Shown: positions 10,901-23,050 of the stretch, one piece after another | Layout of the letters: every line of letters starts with the position of its first letter | Position numbering within the stretch: the stretch's first letter is position 1 | Assembly (NCBI GenBank): GCA_964030785.1 | Contig: OZ034967.1 | Location: 53,822,765 to 53,886,764, forward strand | Origin: Siderastrea siderea | Lineage: Eukaryota; Cnidaria; Anthozoa; Scleractinia; Rhizangiidae | Direction of reading: 5' to 3' | DNA length: 64,000 nucleotides | Notes under the pieces: generated by a model | What the model was told of the DNA's origin: nothing | Seen by the model: the letters and a program-made list of their open reading frames with translations, nothing else | Database searches by the model: none | Position numbers and translations under genes: made by a program

Positions 10901-13900
10901 GAATATTGAAGGGTCCTAGAATGTAACAAGATAAATAGTGTACAAGAAAGAGACAAGAATTAAAATTATCAATCTTGATTGCAATTTATTAAATAAATGC
11001 ATTTTCAAAACTCTCTATTTTCATGTGCCATACAAAAACATGACAAAATATCTCAGTCCACACAAGCATCCCTCAAAATGCCTATTTAGAGGGGAGTTTG
11101 TGGATATGAGGCTTTTATTACACAGTGGGCATCTAACAGGACATTGACAGCTTGGTTAAGTTTCACATGTCTAGCTTAGATGTGAGACAGCTTTTGTCAA
11201 GACTTGATGTTACTACTTAAGATATACCATGTTGTACATAAGGGTCAGGTGTGTCAGTGATCCAGAGGACTTTGACAGGGTGGGGTGAGTGGCCCCCACC
11301 CAACTGCTAAATTAACTGAAGGTATGTTTATGTTTGTGTTTATTTAGCTTTGTCATGTACAACACGAACAGGAAAAAACGACAATTACATAAGAACCAAA
11401 GAGAACAAATAATGGCAGGGGAGCCACTACAGCAAAGACCAATTAGTTCAACCTGCCAGAGACCAAAGCCATAGCTGGCAAACTCAGCACTAGGACTGTC
11501 ATAAAACTTAATAGGCAGGCAATAACACTTACACAGTGGTCAAAGGAAACTGTATTGACAACATTAAAGCAGCTTAGGTCATACTTGTATGGGGTGTAGT
11601 TACCATGCCAAGCCACGACATCAAATGGAGAGTGACCCTGAAAAAATAACAGGGAGTGAATTACAAAAACAAGTGTGTAATTGCAGTAGGTATCTAAGCC
11701 CCTTGAGATATGAGGAGTACAGTAAGCACTTTTGGTCCAAAATAACATAAAATCCCAGGTGGTTAAAAGTGAAACTGTTCTTGAAACCCTAAAGGTCAAC
11801 ACACGCAAGGAAGCTAGTCACAGCGACTTGTTGCAGGAACTTAAAGTCCTTCCACAAGTTGCATGCACAGCCACACAAAGGGACTAGTCACACGGACTTG
11901 TAACAGGGAGAAGTCTCCTGTAGTGTTTACACAAGGGCCCTGGTCACTGGGACAGCCAGCTTGGTTTTTGATTGGTTGCTTTTAAATTTTGTTTGGTCAC
12001 AGGAACAAGTTCCACGAACAGTACAATTACACACCTGAGGAGATAACCACAATTTGAAAGGACAAGTCTTTGCAACAATGCCTACAGCCACACAAGGACA
12101 AGCTAGTGAAAATTTGTGGACAAGTCGCAGGGAACAAGTTACAGTCCCTGAGACTTTTTTATGGAAATGGATAGTTTACATTTAGGGACTTGGTGCCTGG
12201 AACTAGTCTCATGGACTATGTGTGCCAACCATTATGAAAAATGGAGAGAGCTGTGAATTTGCACAATAATATTGGGCCTGAAGGGTTGAAACATTAACAA
12301 CACCTGAACAGCCTTGAAGAGTTTTCCTTGGTATTTACTGATCACTGTGAAACCAGAGGGTACATCCTTGTCCTCAAAGCAGGCCACTGGTGTTAGAAAG
12401 TCCCGGGGATTTGCCAGTCCATTAGCACCTACATAATTAACATTAAGACAAACTTGTGAGAACATAGTAGTAGCTGTAGCATTCAATAAATTTGAAAAAA
12501 AAGTATATAACCAAAAAAAACTTGATGTGAGAAGTTTTACTATACAAAAAGATGAGACCTCCAAATGAATTTAGTATGATAGGGTGCAAAGTAAATGTTT
12601 TTAGCTATGGCATCTTGTCATTAATAGTATAAAAAATTGTTTATTTGTAACTATTGCGGTCCATCCTAGAAAAGAGGTAAGCTATGTATGTCACTGTCTA
12701 CATGAAATGTTGCTCCACTCAGCACTGATTATACCACTGAGATATAAGAGAATTAATACTACAGATTACGTTTATGCACTGCAGTGAACCCAATAATTTG
12801 ATATTGAGTATTACCCTATAAAGGAAACGTGAACCACTCCAGGTAATGAAAATTTCTTTGGCTCAAAGTGGCATTAAAACCAGTGAACTCAGGATTTTGA
12901 TTATCCATGCTTCACCAACTGAACTGCTGGCCAGTTGCATAGTAGGAATACTGAGTAATTGTACATGTATGTAGTGGTTGAGTGGCACATGTGTAGCTTA
13001 AGATGATCAAGGAATGCCAGGCTTGAGGCCCCTTTTTTAATGGTTGAGTGGCACATGTGTAGCTTAAGATGATCAAGGAATGCCAGGCCTGAGGCCCCTT
13101 TTACACTGTCCAAACTTTCTGTTAACAGTTTTCAACTAAGAATATATATTTATCAATCATTCGCATATGTTGTGGTTCAATTTTATCCTTGGTTCAGTTT
13201 TTATTTTCCTTTATTTTTGTGTATGGTTATGTATGATAATGAGTTGAAAACAAAGGAAAATAAAAATTGAATCAAGAATAAAACTGAACCACAACATATA
13301 CAACATACCTATCGGTCCAAGATTTGGCAGTACAAAGTGCGCATCAAACACTTCCAGAATGTAACCTCTTGATGGTTCACTAATCTCCACTGAGAATCTT
13401 ATTCCTTGCTGCAAATGAAATCAGTCGCCAAGATTTAACATTGTTGTAAATTATAACATTACTGAACTCTGTCTAATCAGCCATCAGTTGACGTTTTTCG
13501 AGTACTTTTTTAAGCTATAAGCGGATGAAAAAATATTAAATAAAATTACCAAAATTAGCACTGATGGACTTAATACACAGGTTCTATTTAAGGCCAGAGT
13601 AGAAGTACCTGTGTATGAAGGTTACATGACATGATGTTATACATGTACCAGTATTATAAGAGACCTACTACATGAATCTATCATTTACCTGGATAACACA
13701 TATTTCATTTGGTTTCACTTCCATTTTGCCAAACTCAGTTGTGATCATCAAAACACCCTTTTGGGGTACTGCAACAAACAAATTTAAAGTGATCAGAAAC
13801 AATAAATTCAAATAAGTTGTTTAGTTAAAAAAGTACAAAAGAGAAATATTTCATTTTTTGTCTGTTTCCGGTTTTTTCTTTTTTTTTTCTTTCTTGTTGT

Positions 13901-16900
13901 TGAACATTGTTGTCATTAAAGATGTGTTTATTGTTCATCGTAGTGTAAGATAGGCAAGATGAACATTGTTGTTGTTATTTTATACTGTTCTTGGAGGTAT
14001 CACCAATTGATCATGTGAATTTGCTTTGAGTCCTGACTAAAGGCATTTAAAATAGGTAGTCGTATTGCTCCTGCCTATCTTTCTGTTGGCCAAAAAAGGT
14101 TCTCGATCTTAACCTTCCCTTGGTCAATTCTGAACTTGAAAACGGCCTTGCAAAGATTAGTGGCTTGTAACTGTGTCCCAACTGCAAGGTATATTAATGC
14201 ACTAAAGACCCTTTCAAAGTATTTCATACATGTATGCCAGTTGACTGTGCGTTCAGTCCAAGTCATTTAATGGCAGATTAAATCAGACCACTGTTTTAGC
14301 CCTGCTTTGGCAAATTCAAGACTTTGCGAAACAACGACACCAAGCCCAAAACTAATTGACTGCTTATACCCCACAATTGGCGGGGTATAAGCAAAAAAAA
14401 AAAAAAAAAAGAATGGGGGTTCCAAGATGGAGCCCCTTAAAATAACAAGCTAGCAAGAGCTGTCAAATTGGACTAAAATGTTATGAGACCTGCATTTATT
14501 GAAACACCAATTGGACTGGAACAACAAAATGTTTTGTTATGAAAACGTATTTCTTGCTTTGGTAACAGTGAATGAAACTGAAGGCTTTCGAAGAATTTAA
14601 AAAAAAAACTTGCCTATCAGGAAGTCTCCATCAGAGTTATAGATACACCTGAAAAGTCAGTAAGAGCCATTCAAATAATTATATTAAGAACCTTTAACGT
14701 CTACTGAACAGCTTAGTTGAAAAGTGAACAGATGTCCCTCATATACAGCATTCTCTGGTAAAGACTTTTAAGACACAGTTGAGCCACATGTAGCTCACAT
14801 CGCTGGGGATTAATACCAGTTTCTGAAGCAACTCGGAGCATTACAGAATGGTACTCCTCCATGGGTGGGACACTGCTCCATATTATTGACAGAGTTCCCC
14901 CCCCCCCCCCAAGAATTTTGTTTGTTTTTTTCTAACAGTTAGCTGGCACCCATTTTGATTTGTACAGCCCTGATGGAGAGAGACAAAGTGCAGGAAAGTT
15001 TCTTGTTAATGGAAGTATATGATTATGCATACGCATCACAACAGCACAGCTAGTCCAGGTGTGAACTGTTGACCAAACGTCTGAACTTCTGATCAAACAT
15101 GCTGCTGCTAATGATGATAATGACGATGAGGATTGATGATGATGACAATGACGTTGATGATAACTTAATAATATTTTATAATTATTTTAATAATTAATTT
15201 ATAGTCCCCATGCTCACCACACAAATTATATGTAAAAGTGGTTTTCAGGATACCTACAAATATCATTGTACAGGCATAATTGTGGTTTACAAATAAATCT
15301 ACAGGCAGGGAAATTTCATTCCAGTCACATACTTATCCTTCATAGAAATGTCACAGCCAAACACATGGACTGCAATTCCATGCCTTGCACGAGGATCACC
15401 AGCACCACAAATTGTGTGCAATCCCTTGAAAACAAATCAGCAGAAAATAATCCAAAATGTTTTCACATTTTATCATACCTTGTTTTTAATTAAGTTACAA
15501 ATTATTAGTTCTTGTCATTTTAAATACTTTATGAAAGTATTATTAATCGTTAATGATTTATTAACCAATAATAATAATTTTTTAAAAATATATTTTTAAG
15601 ACTGACAATAACATAATATTTTTATTAACTGATATCAAATAACTATAATTCAAATTTGAGCATACTTGTGTAAAGTCAATGTTGCTGCCTTTGGCAGGGA
15701 TGTCAAAAGGTTTCCACCGCATCTGAAGTAAAGAGAGGAAGTTGCTGTTACCAGGAAGTTGTTTAAATGGCCAGTTCATGGTTAGCTCAGTTCATAGGGT
15801 GCCTTATGTTGCAAGTTTGAAGAAGGTCACAAACTCAAATCCCATCTGACCACACACAAGGGTCTTGAAATACAGACAAACCTGTATTTAATGGTCACCC
15901 TTGGGGAATAACTGACTGACTGCTGAAACAAAATGGAACATGCAATAAAGCTTCAACTGGCTCAAAGAGAAATCTATTACCAAGACGAAATTGGCATAAG
16001 AGTCTAATGAAGCCTTGTACTGAATTGGCCAAAAAGCATTAAAATATACCCTTCTTTGTGATTTATCAGAGAGAAATTCAACCAAAGACAAGTTTGACAT
16101 CGAGGAAGACCTGCAATGAATCAAACTGTGGGACTATTCAGTTCCTGAATAATTCGATCACATTGCACAAGTTGAACAAGTTGGAATAACCAGGAAGTAG
16201 CTAATGGATTTACATCTCTCATCACGACTGGTTAAGCTCTCTAATGTCTCACCTGATTAGGGTTAGGATCACACTCATCCCAGTTGTGAGTTAGATTTCC
16301 CTGGACTGTCTTCTCAAAAGGCTTGTGGATAACAGATGGTCTGATACGATAGAGCCAGCTGTAGGCAATGAAAGAATAACAGATTCAGGGTCTTCCAGTG
16401 TTTCTTGGTGTAATATGCAAAATAGTTTTTGCTAGCAAGTAACTACGGCAACAGTGCAGGACTATAGCAACTAACGCACACTTTGACATACTGAACTTCG
16501 GTTGCAGAGAAAAACCTCTCTTCATTTTGTTCAAAAAAGCTTGGCATTACGTTAAATGGCATAGTATTTCAGGATTCAACATGGCATGTTACAGGGTTCA
16601 ATATAAATTTAGTTGCACAGCAGTTGTAATTTTTTCTTTTTATTGGACCACAAGTTACATGCATTGGCTTACTAACTGATAAAAAAATACCATACATATA
16701 AAATAATGTCAGTGCAAAATACTCAGTGTTCATTATACACCTGTCAACACTAATCTGCACATGGGAGGATGGGCATGGGCTAGCCTGTGAACACAACTGC
16801 CTCTCATCGCTCCCAGCTGCTGAAGCGATGAGAGGCAGCTATATTCGCAGGCTAGGCATGGGCAGGGTATTTGCTTTCGTAAAGGGTATTTTTCAATTAG

Positions 16901-19900
16901 CTACCCTGAGGAAAAAGTATCGTTCAAACAAAGTCCTGTGACTTGTTACCTTTTCAAATGCTACTATTTTGTAAATTGAAAAGTCAAAAGCCCAGGGGTG
17001 GGGATGGAAAGATCAGTCAAATCTTCCATCAGTCCTCCCCTCCCCTCCCATGCCCAACCTCCATCCCCTTGCAGTTTAACATTGATAGAATCATTAATTA
17101 CCTATTTAAAGATGACCATCAGTCTGTGAATGCAAATTTAATATCTCTTTAAATGCTTTGGCTGCACTGTTACCATTTTGCATATTTCTTCATTTCTATT
17201 TCCAATAATTATTTCAACTGTTTTAATGCATTTATACTTGTCTACCATAAATATTTTAAAAGCTAGTATGGGAGAAGTAAGGCATTCTCATACTTAGGTA
17301 CCTTCTATAGTTGTATTCTCTTGGTGCTGTAAAAGCACTACCTGAGAGTTGTTCAGCATACAAGCCATAAGGACATTTCTGAGGACTGTTCTGGAAATTG
17401 TTAATTATGAGAAAACAAGAGGTAAAGAATAGATAGCATTAGTCCATAAAATGCTAATTGCATTTCCTGATGGGTTTTTGAGGGGCCGATTACATGCTCC
17501 AGGCTGGCTCGGCAACAGGGCTGGCTAGGTCTACCGAGATGACTGCTCAGCCCAGTATTACAAGAGGCAAGCCAGCCAGCCTGCAGCTAAATTTAGAAGC
17601 TGTCATGTGAAAAGATGGCTACATCAAAGAGCATGAATCAAGTGTTTTTACGTTCGTTAATCCGTTATTTTGCCACATTATTTTCAGTTTTACATAGCTT
17701 TATGGTCTGATAAACCTTTATGTGTTATATAGAAAGAGAAAAATCGATCTTTTGGTGAGCCATTTTGCTCTGAAGCGAAACTTAGTGACGAGAAAGTGCT
17801 GGCTCGGCAATCGCGATTACATGGTTAATTTTCAGCCCGGCTAGCCAAGATCCCGGTATCGCGATGCCGGGATCCCAGCTAGCCGGGCTGAGATTTTTCC
17901 ATGTAATCGCAAAGTTGATTTTTAATGTGTTTCACAGACGTGCTGAGATCCCAGCAAACTGAGCCAGCCCGCCTCATGTTATCGGTCCCTGAAACTCATT
18001 TATGAGCTCCTCCCTTGGCAACTTTGATGTTTTGAATAATTTTTAACGGGTTTAAAAAATCTTGACAAACCTTATCCATGGGGGAGGGAGAGGGGGTATA
18101 AATGGAATGGCTCTTAGGACACACATTAAAAGGCAACCACCTCCAGGTGGATAATTATAAAGGGGTTAGTTTCTGCATCAGTGGGGAAGTGAAACTCAAA
18201 AAACTGGATTTATCAACGGAGTTGATAGGTAATATATCAACGAGGGCGAGTGTTTCATCAGGGTATCCAAACACCAAGAAACTGATGAAAGCAGGAGGCC
18301 ACAGGCCTCCTGCTTTCATAGTTGGTTGTTTGCAATACCATCAAAATTGCCACATTTTTTGGTAAACCATTTATGGCAATGCTAATATTTGCATTGGTGT
18401 CCTTTTCAATCACGACGGAACTACCTTCGGAATCATCCTGTTTTGACTGTGTAGACCTAAAAGTAAACTTCAGGCCCCAGTTGTTCAAAAGTTGGATAGC
18501 GCTATCCACCGGATAAATCACTATCCAGTGGATAAGTGTTAGGGAAACCAATTGCGTTATCCACTGGATAGAGATTTATCCGGTGGATAGCGCTATCCGA
18601 CTTTTGAACAACTGGGACCTGGAAGGTAAGTCAGGAAGCGGCAAGTGAAGCAAGTAATAAAATTTGCTGTTATCAAGCCGGGAAGTGCATGAATTCAAAG
18701 ATTGCCTTCATCCAGTGCAAAGACTTGAAGAACAGTTGGAGCTTTCCCAGCAAGCCTCAGGTACAACCGAGAAAAAATTGTCCACAGTGTTCACGGATGG
18801 CTCTGTAAACGTAAATCTCATGAACTGCAATGTAAACGTAAATGCTAACTGCAAACAATGATTTATCCTGGAAGGTAATAAACATTTGTTCAAGCACTGC
18901 ATTGTTTTTGCTAATTGATTTCCAAACACACGTGTTTGGATATCCCACTACGTGTTTGGACATCCAAACATGCTTGATTTCATCTGTTCTTTACCGGGGT
19001 ATGAAGGGGCATCCACGTGACCCAAATGGGACCAGGCGATTGGTTTATTACCTCATGTATAATTAATGAGTTTGTTAAGGTAAATTGGCCACCGTAAGAA
19101 AACTGAAGGCTGACATTTTATATGTTAGCCCTTCATCAGAGCAAATCAAGGAATTGCGGGTTGTGTATGGTTCATATTGTAGAACAGGGGTGCTACGTTA
19201 TCGGTGGGAACATGGCAACATCAGCTTTCAATTTCCTTACGGTGTCCAATTTACCTTATCAACTCAGTTGATAAATCCAGATTATAGTGTTTGACCTCCA
19301 GGTGGAGCTGTGAGGAATTATCATGCAAAAGGAAAATGGCCATTCAGCATAAAGCCTGATGTCGGGCTGGGACTCAAAGGGTCACCCTTTAGCTACCTGT
19401 AAGGTGAGGTTATCTAAGCAGAACACCCAAGGGTGATATCTAAGGGCGTATCCTACCTGCATCCTTACGCTGTTGACCCCCTGGCCAATTTTGGGTAAAG
19501 CCGCGGCTACACGAGCGATTTTTTGCTTGCGATGGTGATGCGATTTTTTTTTAATTGTCGCGTCGCCAGCGCGCGGCAAAAATCGCCTGTGTAGCCACCC
19601 TCTGACGAAGTCCGTGATTTTGTCGCAAAAAATTCAACTCATTGAATTTCTCGCGATTTTTTTCTGCGATTTTTTCAACTGTCGCATCACCTGTGCGAGG
19701 GTGGCTACACATGCGATTTTCTGCGCGTGCTGGTGACGCGACAATTTTCAAAAAAATCGCATCACCATCGCAAGCAAAAAATCGCTCGTGTAGCCGCGGC
19801 TTAGGCCGCGGCTACACGAGCGATTTTTTGGCGACAAAATCACAGACTTCGTCAGAGGGTGGCTACACATGCGATTTTCACCGCGCGCTGGCGACGCGAC

Positions 19901-20329
19901 AATTTAAAAAAAATCGCATCACCATCGCAAACAAAAAATCGCTCGTGTAGCCGCGGCTTTAACACATGTTACTAAGTACGACAAGAAGACCCTTAAGCTT
20001 ATATTCAACGTAAAACTGAGATTTTAATGAGTCATTGTTTTTAATTTTGGCTTTCCAAGATTTTGCTACCACATTACAAATTCTAAGAATCCGACAATTA
20101 ACTTCCACCTATTATAAGCCTATTAGATAATATAGACGATCAAATTTTCGAGCGACCTACCTGTCCTTTTGGAAGCGCATCTGGCAAGGCTTCGGATGCA
20201 AACTCGTTACCAAAACCTGACAGGTACTTTAGAAAACACAACACATTACCGGCAATTACCCTCAAATTTAAATCAAAAGAAAAAACTCACTAAATAAATT
20301 CGCTTTCACCCTACCTTTAGGTCCGCCAT
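7905..20329 (-). CDS. HGD: Homogentisate 1,2-dioxygenase, complete, 15 coding exons
   Basis: Catalyses homogentisate + O2 to 4-maleylacetoacetate in tyrosine and phenylalanine breakdown; a cytosolic Fe(II) enzyme. Exons in transcript order: 20315-20329, 20161-20226, 17302-17390, 16253-16358, 15666-15722, 15333-15424, 14614-14648, 13689-13768, 13309-13408, 12304-12428, 11533-11637, 10789-10915, 10109-10161, 9097-9225, 7905-8060. They sum to 1,335 nt, 444 aa plus stop; human HGD is 445 aa. The start is MADLK, then YLSGFGNEF. Metal ligands known for the family are present: His in PPYYHR, Glu in CMSEFMG and His in MTPHGPD; the catalytic-site SFDH is also kept. The C-terminus has [16 protein letters not shown]. 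Phases agree throughout. The intron 13769-14613 uses a GC donor (GCAAGT); the other donors are GT. The start context is AAAATGGCGG. No disabling change was seen. Confidence 0.96.
9325..9815 (+). mobile_element. tRNA-derived SINE interrupted by inverted-repeat insertions
   Basis: The head has an A-box-like TGGTATAGTGGTTAAC, followed by the body words GTGTTGTTTCCTTGGACAAG and CTCTCTCTACTTACAGGTG. The body resumes near 9786 with AATGGGTATTGGC, matching the sister copy at 39568-39800. The intervening 9500-9785 holds two inverted-repeat units. One has ends TTGGTGTTTTGGTAGATAAT and complement (9517-9651). The other has ends TTATTATTCCACTG and complement (9659-9785). It lies in the last HGD intron. 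Confidence 0.65.
9826..9900. repeat. Short palindromic repeat of GGATTTGGACC units
   Basis: GGATTTGGACCCCC, its complement GGTCCAAATCC, and a second GGATTTGGACCC alternate within 75 bp. It looks like the folded remnant of a transposon end. Confidence 0.5.
11815..12225. repeat. Clustered GACTTGT/ACAAGTC motif repeat in an HGD intron
   Basis: In about 400 bp, GACTTGT, ACAAGTC and ACAAGTT words recur in both orientations, often with CAGGGA or CACAGG beside them. The arrangement resembles the subterminal repeats of a DNA transposon. Clear outer ends were not found. Confidence 0.5.
12975..13104. repeat. Two-copy tandem duplication, period 66 bp
   Basis: The unit starting TGGTTGAGTGGCACATGTGT occurs at 12975 and again at 13041, nearly identical (GGCTTGAGG against GGCCTGAGG). 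It is intronic in HGD and probably recent. Confidence 0.85.
13164..13300. repeat. Inverted repeat abutting an HGD 5' splice site
   Basis: Arms of about 50 bp (13164-13212 and 13251-13300) are roughly 90% complementary, sharing TATGTTGTGGTTCA at the outer ends and ATTTTCCTTT at the inner ends. The right arm begins only 8 bases from the end of exon 13309-13408 (donor GT at 13308-13307). The transcript could fold into a long hairpin directly downstream of the donor. Confidence 0.8.
13769..14613 (-). other. HGD GC-AG intron
   Basis: On the minus strand exon 14614-14648 ends CTGATAG and the intron begins GCAAGT. The next exon begins TACCCCAAAA after TTGCAG. Only this junction restores the family sequence DFLIVPQKG. 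The rest of the donor (AG|GCAAGT) is otherwise consensus, as is typical of real GC donors. Confidence 0.88.
14367..14411. repeat. Small palindrome plus poly-A
   Basis: CTTATACCCC, a 9-base spacer and GGGGTATAAG form a hairpin, followed by about 19 A residues. Intronic, possibly a retrotransposed or MITE fragment. Confidence 0.55.
15779..15848 (+). repeat. tRNA-like SINE remnant
   Basis: TGGTTAGCTCAGTTCATAGG resembles a tRNA A-box and D-arm, and CAAACTCAAATCCC about 40 bases on resembles a B-box. The cloverleaf is not intact, so I treat it as a decayed SINE head and not a tRNA gene. Confidence 0.4.
16773..16863. mobile_element. Foldback element in an HGD intron
   Basis: Arms 16773-16811 and 16824-16863 are near-complementary: GCATGGGCTAGCCTGTGAAC and CTGCCTCTCATCGCT on the left, their complements on the right, with a loop of about 12 bases. 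No coding capacity. Confidence 0.75.
17481..17990. mobile_element. Inverted-repeat transposon relic, about 510 bp
   Basis: Left end AGGGGCCGATTACATG and right end CATGTTATCGGTCCCT are complementary with few mismatches. Subterminal GGCTGGCTCGG words and an inner palindrome around 17840-17900 (CAGCCCGGCTAGCC and complement) support a folded, non-autonomous element. It is in HGD intron 17391-20160. Confidence 0.68.
18245..18335. mobile_element. Fragment of a GTGTTTCATCAGG foldback family
   Basis: GAGTGTTTCATCAGGGTATC then CAAACACCA matches an arm of the element at 36823-36938. It is followed by a hairpin GAAAGCAGGAGGCC/GGCCTCCTGCTTTC. Related ACGTGTTTGGATATCC words also occur at 18928-18975. 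Confidence 0.6.
18471..18621. mobile_element. 151-bp near-perfect hairpin MITE
   Basis: The ends CCCAGTTGTTCAAAAG and CTTTTGAACAACTGGG are perfect complements. The arms continue inward through GGATAGCGCTATCCACCGGA and beyond, so nearly the whole element is one inverted repeat. No clear target duplication was read. In an HGD intron. Confidence 0.85.
19075..19290. repeat. Second copy of the GACGAAGGGCTAACG repeat family
   Basis: It contains CTGACATTTTATATGTTAGC, CCCTTCATCAGAGC and TATCAACTCAGTTGATAAAT, mirroring the copy at 4541-4748. The ends GGCCACCGTAAG and CTTACGGTGTCC are themselves complementary. Confidence 0.6.
19497..19959. mobile_element. Two adjacent MITEs of one family, head to tail
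   Basis: Ends AGCCGCGGCTACACGAGCGA and their complement occur twice: first unit about 19499-19802, second about 19804-19959. Both units carry GATTTTTTGC and GGTGGCTACACATGCGATTT internally. The first unit has extra internal sequence and may be a composite. TAA/TTA bases lie at the outer borders. Confidence 0.78.
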
Positions 20330-20444
20330 TTTGATTTTCTTTGTTCCTTACACACGTACCTGAAGAGTTGTGGGTAATAGCCACGTTTAGAGTTTTGTGA
20401 TTGGTGGATTAGCCGCACACCCTCAAACACACCCCTCTAGGAAA

Positions 20445-21360
20445 ATTTAAGATTTGGGGGCAGAGGGATGAGAGCAAATTTTCCTCCATCGTGGGGCGCT
20501 CCAGCCCCCGGTTGGGGGGGGGGCACCCCTTGCATGCCTTGCCAGTCCCCGGGGTGGGGCATTAGCAAATTTGGTACGGCCTGGGGGTCGGGCATTTGCC
20601 TGCCCCCCGGCTTTTGACACACATGTGGTTTCCGACTCGAAATCCAAACATGGAGGATTTTATCGCAAAGGACCAGCAGTTCGTCGCAGATTGGATCGTC
20701 CGTTAAGGACTGGACAAGCTTGTGGAGGTTTTCTTGATTTTATGCATTTTTTCATTGCTTACCAAGGCACAATTATCACTTTATATAGCGAGATCGGCAA
20801 CGATCGGCGTACGCATGCTTCTTTGAACAAGCAAAATTTGGTTGCGATGATTCTTAAACTATTACGATCGATTATTGAATTCGGATCGTCGTTTTATACT
20901 TTTGTATATTATTAAAATATTCACAACAGACTTTTATAATGTCAAGATTTTTGTTTACTAGCGAACTGTTTAAAACAATTCAGGAAAGTAACAATCAACT
21001 TCATGTAGTATTGTTGTCTGTGAAGTATTAAAATATCATCGCTTGGCATTTATACTAACTTTCTTATTACGTTAAACATCGGATAGTTCCATTACAAACA
21101 ATAGAAGACTGAGAGGCAGGCCTACAGAAATGAAAAATCACACATAAAAAACGCTGAAAGTGGCATTTTTGTGCAATGAATGAAAACTTGCTGCAGTGTA
21201 GATTGGGGACGTACGATCCCGGGGGCTGGGCATTTGCCCTCTTCCTTAGTCCCCACCACGGGGCATTTGGCAGCTAAAGTGTCTCCACCCCCGGGAATTT
21301 GCCATCCAAGAGAAAAAAAATGCTAATGCCCGGGGGTTAGCCCGGGGGGGGCATGGGCGC
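20445..21360. mobile_element. Decayed GC-rich transposon with CCCGGGG/GGGCATTTGCC ends
   Basis: The segments 20500-20615 and 21210-21355 share GGGCATTTGCC, CCCCGGGG and GGGGCATT words in an inverted sense. Between them a short frame begins at 20651 (MEDFIAKDQQFVADWIVR) and stops at once. I take it as a remnant of a transposon-encoded protein. Outer borders are uncertain. Confidence 0.45.
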
Positions 21361-21442
21361 AGTTGGAATTGACTGATGCATTACTAACTTAGTAATTTAA
21401 GTAATTGTTCCTGAAAAGCCCCATTGGGGAGGTAACAATAAA

Positions 21443-21470
21443 GTATGTATGTATGTATGTATGTATATAT
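21443..21470. repeat. (GTAT)n microsatellite
   Basis: About seven GTAT units running into TATATATA, in the spacer between HGD and TIMM13. Confidence 0.9.
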
Positions 21471-22700
21471 ACCACTTTTGACAGAAAAGGTACCCCTTTC
21501 ATATACCTTTCATTGAAAAATGGTACCCCTTTCACATACCTACTTAAGAACACTGCATCCCTTTTCTAAACCCTTGGAATGCAGTTAATGAACGATATTT
21601 GGGGAAAACAGCACTACCGAAGAGACGTTAACCAAGAAACAATATTATTATCTACTCGAAAATTAAAGGCCCATTTAGATACCTAAATGACAGCTTTTCC
21701 TACTTGAAGCATGAAGCCTCCCCGTATCGGCCATTATAGGGAGTACCCCCCCACCCCAGGGCTCCAGCCGGTACCCTCCTCAATATGTTTTGAGTCGACT
21801 GTGTAACACAAGGTACCCAAAGAGATGTCAGAATATTAATTTTGTTTCAAATCCAGGAATGTGCATGTGGATATGGCACAATTTCCACACAGCCCCATAC
21901 TTCATCATGCATCCAGTTCAAAAACAATAGCGCACATTTCTAATATGTGAGAAAAACCTTCCCCGGTTTTGTTTCCAGCAAAGACGAACAGCGTTCTTCT
22001 TGACAGTCACCTACAGTGGACCTTTTATCTTATTGTACTCCTTTTGTTCAACAAAGTTAATATTAATTTTTTTCTAAGTTTATATTGGCTTAGTCAGGAT
22101 TTGCTTATTATTATTCTTTGGCTTTTGTGTCAGTAAAACAACATTCATTATAAAAATTGTCAATAACTATGTTTTGTGGTCAAAATTCATGCCCTCTTAC
22201 CCTTGAGGCTAAATACACCCTTGGTACATGGAGAAGTCCATCTAGCAGTGGACCACCTTCTCATGACCTTTGCCTTGCATCCCAGATAACGACAACTTTT
22301 TGCTTTGATTCTCAAGTCTTAGATCCTTTACCCTAGAGAAAAAACAGCTGAAAACGTCCATAAAGCATCACACATAGACAAACAACCACAACAGGTAAAA
22401 TTTTGTCAACTCTTTAATTGATTGCTCAATTGCTGTAGAGAGCTCAATTACTCATTAGTTCATAAAGACTCTGGTCCCTATTCTGAGCAGTGTGATTTCA
22501 GTATGGATATTTTCCAGGTGTTACTACTACATAAATCAAATTAACAGCACTTACTTACTCTTCCACTGATATCAATCATATCCACATCAGTTGATAACTA
22601 TCGGTAATAATTATCGACCCATAACAGGCAACATCAATCCAATATCAAACCATGAAAATAAACATCAACTTAATAGACTGATATCAGTTTGTATTGGCAA
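21471..22700. other. Intergenic sequence, repeat fragments only
   Basis: 21480-21780 contains GGTACCCCTTTCA repeats and a GGAGTACCCCCC stretch related to the ends of the elements at 36262 and 41624. I see no gene in the rest. Confidence 0.4.
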
Positions 22701-22705
22701 TTGAA

Positions 22706-23050
22706 GGGCTGAGAGCATAACTATCTTACACCGTGTATGTGGACTTTTAGACCGCCGTTTCATTTTTTGCTCCAAACTGCTTCACTTGTTGCATGGGACC
22801 TTCATTTGATTCAAAGAATACCACCCAAAATTTTTTCCTCTGATTTGCTCCAAAGTAGACTGAGTGGAGAGGGTGCAGCAGATGGCCGCACATGCATTAC
22901 TTGTTGCAGGAGTTCCCTGTGTGAACGATGTGTAAATCAGAGGAAAAAATCATTGGGCAGTGTTTTTTAAGTCAACGGAAGGTCCCATGCAAAAATTGAA
23001 GCAGTTTGGAGCAAAAATAAAACAGCCTAAGACGGTTATGCTCTCAGCCC
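22706..23050. mobile_element. 345-bp MITE with TTGAA duplication
   Basis: Ends GGGCTGAGAGCATAAC and its complement are perfect. The 5 bases TTGAA flank both sides (22701-22705 and 23051-23055). The inner arms (GGGACCTTC, GCTCCAAACTGCTTCA) also pair. No coding frame of its own. Confidence 0.78.

Noticed and set aside
15779..15848. Functional tRNA gene
   Set aside because: A- and B-box-like words exist but the acceptor and anticodon stems do not pair.
19642..19950. 102-codon plus-strand frame with repeated RAGDAT words
   Set aside because: It is a translation of two MITE copies; the repetition comes from their terminal repeats.
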